A DNA stretch of 64,000 bases from Speluncibacter jeojiensis (lineage in GTDB: Bacteria > Actinomycetota > Actinomycetes > Mycobacteriales > Mycobacteriaceae). Location of the stretch: contig NZ_JAAIVF010000003.1 of the NCBI RefSeq assembly GCF_029589495.1, positions 372,001-436,000 of the forward strand, read 5' to 3'. The position numbers and the translations under genes were made by a program. Below, piece by piece: positions 61,209 to 64,000 of the stretch (its first letter is position 1; every line of letters begins with the position of its first letter). The notes under the pieces were generated by a model, which made no database searches, had not been told where the DNA came from, and was given only the letters and a program-made list of their open reading frames with translations.

Positions 61209-63778
61209 CCGGTCACCTCCCCGTGTTCGTCGCTCACGACCTCATCCTCGCCCGGCGCGGCCAGGTCGACCACCACCGTCAGCCCACCGCCGGGTGTGTC
61301 GGTGGCGCTCACGGTGCCGCCCATCGCCTCGACGAAGCCCCGCACCACCGACAGCCCCAGGCCCACGCCGACCGTGTTGTCGCGGTCGCCGAGCCGCTGG
61401 AACGACTCGAACACCGCTTCCTCGCTGCCCGGCGGGATGCCGGGGCCGCTGTCGGCGACGGTGATCACCGAGCGGCCGGCCGCGGTCGTCGCACCGACGC
61501 GCACCGGACTGCCCGCCGCATGCCGCAGCGCGTTGTCGACCAGGTTCGCGAGCACCCGTTCGAGCAGCCCGGGGTCGGCCAGCACGGTCACCGCATCGAC
61601 GTCGACCCGCACCCGGTCGGGGCCGGCCCGGCCGTGACCGGTCGCGTCCCGCCCCAACCCGACCAGCGCCCGGTTGGCGACCTCGTCGACATAGACGCGC
61701 TGCAGGCTCGGATGCACCGCTCCCGCGGACAGTCTCGACGAGTCCAGCAGGTTACCGACCAGATCTGTGAGCTGATCGGCCGACTCCTCCACGGCCGCAA
61801 GCAGTTCCGCGGTGTCCTCCGGGGAGAACTCGACATCGGGACTGCGCAGGCTCGACACCGACGCCTTGATCGCCGCCAGTGGCGTGCGCAGGTCGTGACT
61901 GACCGCCGAGAGCAGCGAGCGCCGCAACCTGTCGGTCTCGGCCAGCGCGCGCCCCTCGTCCGCCTCCCGGGCCAGCTCCTCCTGCCTGATCAGCCCCACC
62001 GCTTGGCTCGCGACCGCCCGCAGCACGCGCCGGTCGTGGCTGTGCAGGCCCTGACCGGACAACGCCAGCGCGTACTCGCCATCGGCGACCTCGATCGCGG
62101 TGTCGGCCTGCTCCGCCGTGGTGGGCGGGTGCTCCCCGACCGCGCAGACCACGCCGGTCGCCGCGCGCAGCACGCTCACCCCGGACTGGCCGTAGATCTC
62201 ACGGACCCGTTCGAGCAGCGCCGGCAGGTCGCTGCCGCCGAGCACCGATTCGGCGAACAGCGTGAGCAGTTCTGCCTCCTGCGAGGCCCGGCGCGCCTGG
62301 CCGGTGCGCTTCGCGGCCGCGTCGACGAGCACCGCGACCGCGACCGCGACCAGCAGCAGCACCACCATCGTGAGCAGGTTGTCCGGGTCTGCGATGGTGA
62401 AGCTGTGCACTGGCGGGATGAAATAGAAGTTCAGCAGCAGCCCGGAGATGATCGCCGACAGCGCGGCCGGCGCGACACCGCCGAGCAGCGACACCACCAG
62501 CACGACGATCATGAACAGCGCGCTCTGTCCGGAGGTCCCGAGCCGGTGCCCGATCACCGCGATCAGCATGGAGGCGAGCACCGGGACGACCAACGCGACC
62601 ACCCAGGCGATCCCCCGCCGCGAGCGCCCGTCCAGGGCCGGGATCCGCCGCTGCCGGTGCGCCTGCTCGTGGGTGACGATGTGCACGTCGATGCGGCCGG
62701 ATTCGCGGACCACCGTGGCGCCGATGCCCTCGTCGAGCAGCCGGGCCCAGCGCGGCCGACGCGAGGTACCGATCACCAACTGGGTCGCGTTGGCCGAGCG
62801 GGCGAACTCGAGCAGCGTGTGCGGCACGTCGTCGCCGACGACGCTGTGCACCCCGGCGCCCAGGTCGGCGGCGAGCCGGCGCACCGCCGCCATCGTGTTC
62901 GCCGACACCCCGGCCAGGCCGTCGCCGCGCACCACGTGCACGACCAGCAGTTCGGCGCTGGATTTCGACGCGATCCGCGAGGCCCGGCGCACCAGCGTCT
63001 CCGACTCGGGCCCGCCCGTGACCGCGACCACCACCCGTTCGCGGGCCTCCCAGGTGGCGGTGATCCTCTTGTCCGCCCGGTACTTCGCCAGCGCCGCGTC
63101 GACCTGGTCGGCGAGCCACAGCAGTGCCAGTTCGCGCAGCGCGGTCAGGTTGCCCTGCCGGAAGTAGTTGGACAGCGCCGCGTCGACCTTCTCGGCGCCG
63201 TACACGTTGCCGTGGGCGAGCCTGCGCCGCAGCGCTTCCGGGGTGATGTCGACCAGCTCGACCTGAGCGGCCGACCGGACCACCTCGTCCGGCACGGTCT
63301 CGCGCTGGGTGACCCCGGTGATCTGCTCGACGACGTCGTTGAGGCTCTCGAGGTGCTGCACGTTGACGGTCGTCAGCACGTCGATTCCGGCCGCGAGCAG
63401 GTCTTCGACGTCCTCCCAACGCTTGTGGTGCCGGCTGCCCGGGGTGTTGGTGTGGGCGAGTTCGTCGACGAGCACGAGTTTCGGCCGCCGCTCGATGACC
63501 GCGTCGACGTCGAGTTCGCCCATCACTGTGCCGCGGTAGGCGATCCGCAGTGGCGGGATCCGTTCGAGCCCCTCGAGCAGCGCCGCGGTGCGTTCGCGGC
63601 CGTGGGTCTCCACCACGGCCGCGACCACATCGGTGCCGCGCCCGATCCGCCGGTGCGCCTCGCCGAGCATCGCGAAGGTCTTGCCGACGCCCGGCGCGGC
63701 GCCGAGGTAGATCCTCAGCTGTCCGCGCCGGGCCGGCTGTTGGGGCGCCTGCTCCACACTCACCCCGTCATCATCCAT
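61205..63778 (-). CDS. kdpD: Sensor histidine kinase KdpD
   Basis: A membrane kinase of 857 residues (865 if the GTG at 63802 is used). The KdpD N-domain has Walker A GAAPGVGKTFAM and LVDELAHTNTPGSRHHKRWEDVEDLL, then a universal-stress-like domain. Four membrane helices (IAWVVALVVPVLASMLIAVI through LLTMVVLLLVAVAVAVLV) and a GAF-like region follow. The HisKA site is SAVSHDLRTPLAAIKAS, and the ATPase has N-box LANLVDNALRHA and G-box ADSGPGIPPG. I prefer the ATG at 63778, which has GGTGG before it; the GTG start abuts the kdpC stop without a ribosome site. Confidence 0.95.
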   Translation of the reverse strand: MDDDGVSVEQAPQQPARRGQLRIYLGAAPGVGKTFAMLGEAHRRIGRGTDVVAAVVETHGRERTAALLEGLERIPPLRIAYRGTVMGELDVDAVIERRPKLVLVDELAHTNTPGSRHHKRWEDVEDLLAAGIDVLTTVNVQHLESLNDVVEQITGVTQRETVPDEVVRSAAQVELVDITPEALRRRLAHGNVYGAEKVDAALSNYFRQGNLTALRELALLWLADQVDAALAKYRADKRITATWEARERVVVAVTGGPESETLVRRASRIASKSSAELLVVHVVRGDGLAGVSANTMAAVRRLAADLGAGVHSVVGDDVPHTLLEFARSANATQLVIGTSRRPRWARLLDEGIGATVVRESGRIDVHIVTHEQAHRQRRIPALDGRSRRGIAWVVALVVPVLASMLIAVIGHRLGTSGQSALFMIVVLVVSLLGGVAPAALSAIISGLLLNFYFIPPVHSFTIADPDNLLTMVVLLLVAVAVAVLVDAAAKRTGQARRASQEAELLTLFAESVLGGSDLPALLERVREIYGQSGVSVLRAATGVVCAVGEHPPTTAEQADTAIEVADGEYALALSGQGLHSHDRRVLRAVASQAVGLIRQEELAREADEGRALAETDRLRRSLLSAVSHDLRTPLAAIKASVSSLRSPDVEFSPEDTAELLAAVEESADQLTDLVGNLLDSSRLSAGAVHPSLQRVYVDEVANRALVGLGRDATGHGRAGPDRVRVDVDAVTVLADPGLLERVLANLVDNALRHAAGSPVRVGATTAAGRSVITVADSGPGIPPGSEEAVFESFQRLGDRDNTVGVGLGLSVVRGFVEAMGGTVSATDTPGGGLTVVVDLAAPGEDEVVSDEHGEVTG

Positions 63779-63802
63779 GCCACCGGGGTCGAATCCGCCC
63801 AC

Positions 63803-64000
63803 TCAGCGCGTTTCGCACTGCGGCGCGGTCAGTCCCAGCGCCACGTTCAGCGCGGGCACGTCGACGCGCGGGGCTCCCAGGAAGCCCCACTGCCGTCCCT
63901 CGGTGTGCTCGGTCACCAGTTGCCGCACCGCGTCGACACTGCGGTGGTTGACCCGTGCCACCCGCGGAATCTGCAGCGCCGCATAGGCCGGGCTGATCTG
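63803..64000 (-). CDS. kdpC: Potassium-transporting ATPase subunit KdpC, C-terminal part
   Basis: The last 65 codons of KdpC are visible, with the conserved block QISPAYAALQIPRVARVN followed by EHTEGRQWGFLGAPRVDVPALNVAL. KdpC joins KdpA and KdpB in the high-affinity potassium pump. The stop codon is directly followed by a possible kdpD GTG start, so the genes form one kdp(FAB)CDE operon that continues past the right edge. Confidence 0.93.
   Translation of the reverse strand, partial: QISPAYAALQIPRVARVNHRSVDAVRQLVTEHTEGRQWGFLGAPRVDVPALNVALGLTAPQCETR

Overview
The window is about 70% G+C with dense, mostly co-directional genes and many GTG starts. It carries the conserved block cdsA-frr-pyrH-tsf-rpsB ... 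xerC-dprA-yifB-yraN-DUF2469-rnhB-lepB-rplS ... trmD-rimM-khpA-rpsP ... ffh-glnD-glnK-amt ... ftsY ... smc-acyP-osmC on the minus strand. That order is known from Mycobacterium tuberculosis (rpsB to smc), so the source is an actinobacterium of the order Mycobacteriales (Gordonia, Tsukamurella, Williamsia, Dietzia or Rhodococcus type). I cannot name the genus from the sequence. I see no tRNA, rRNA, insertion sequence, prophage or CRISPR array.

Layout. 1-4 kb: lipid and translation genes (cdsA, frr, pyrH, tsf, rpsB). 4-9 kb: a secreted M23 protein, a two-gene split CysJ-like flavoprotein reductase and a Bcr/CflA-type exporter around xerC. 9-15 kb: DNA uptake/processing genes dprA-yifB-yraN in one overlapping unit, then rnhB, lepB and rplS. 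15-24 kb: a membrane protein, tex, a TetR/aldo-keto reductase pair, the trmD-rimM-khpA-rpsP operon, a DoxX protein, an amidohydrolase and ffh. 25-31 kb: a nitrogen block glnD, amt, glnK, amt, with a GlnR-like box before each amt copy. 31-34.5 kb: a C-C bond hydrolase, a WYL regulator paired with a glyoxalase-fold protein, a transglutaminase-like protein, and a 33-residue peptide gene with its own promoter and terminator.

35-47.3 kb is the most interesting accessory region. A permease and a D-amino-acid dehydrogenase are read leftwards. A TetR regulator and a six-gene operon are read rightwards: amino-acid dehydrogenase, thiamine-diphosphate 2-oxo-acid decarboxylase, NDP-forming acyl-CoA synthetase, dienoyl-CoA-reductase-like SDR, aldehyde dehydrogenase, acyl-CoA dehydrogenase. 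Two near-identical operator sites link the two arms. Read as a pathway, D- and L-forms of an amino acid would be taken up, converted to one 2-oxo acid, decarboxylated to an aldehyde, oxidised to an acid, activated to a CoA thioester and desaturated. The substrate is not evident.

47-64 kb: a small membrane protein, feoABC (ferrous iron uptake), ftsY, an orphan AurF-type di-iron oxygenase, a sodium:solute symporter translationally coupled to a 43-residue membrane peptide, smc, acylphosphatase, an OsmC protein and the kdpCDE end of a potassium-uptake locus that runs off the right edge.
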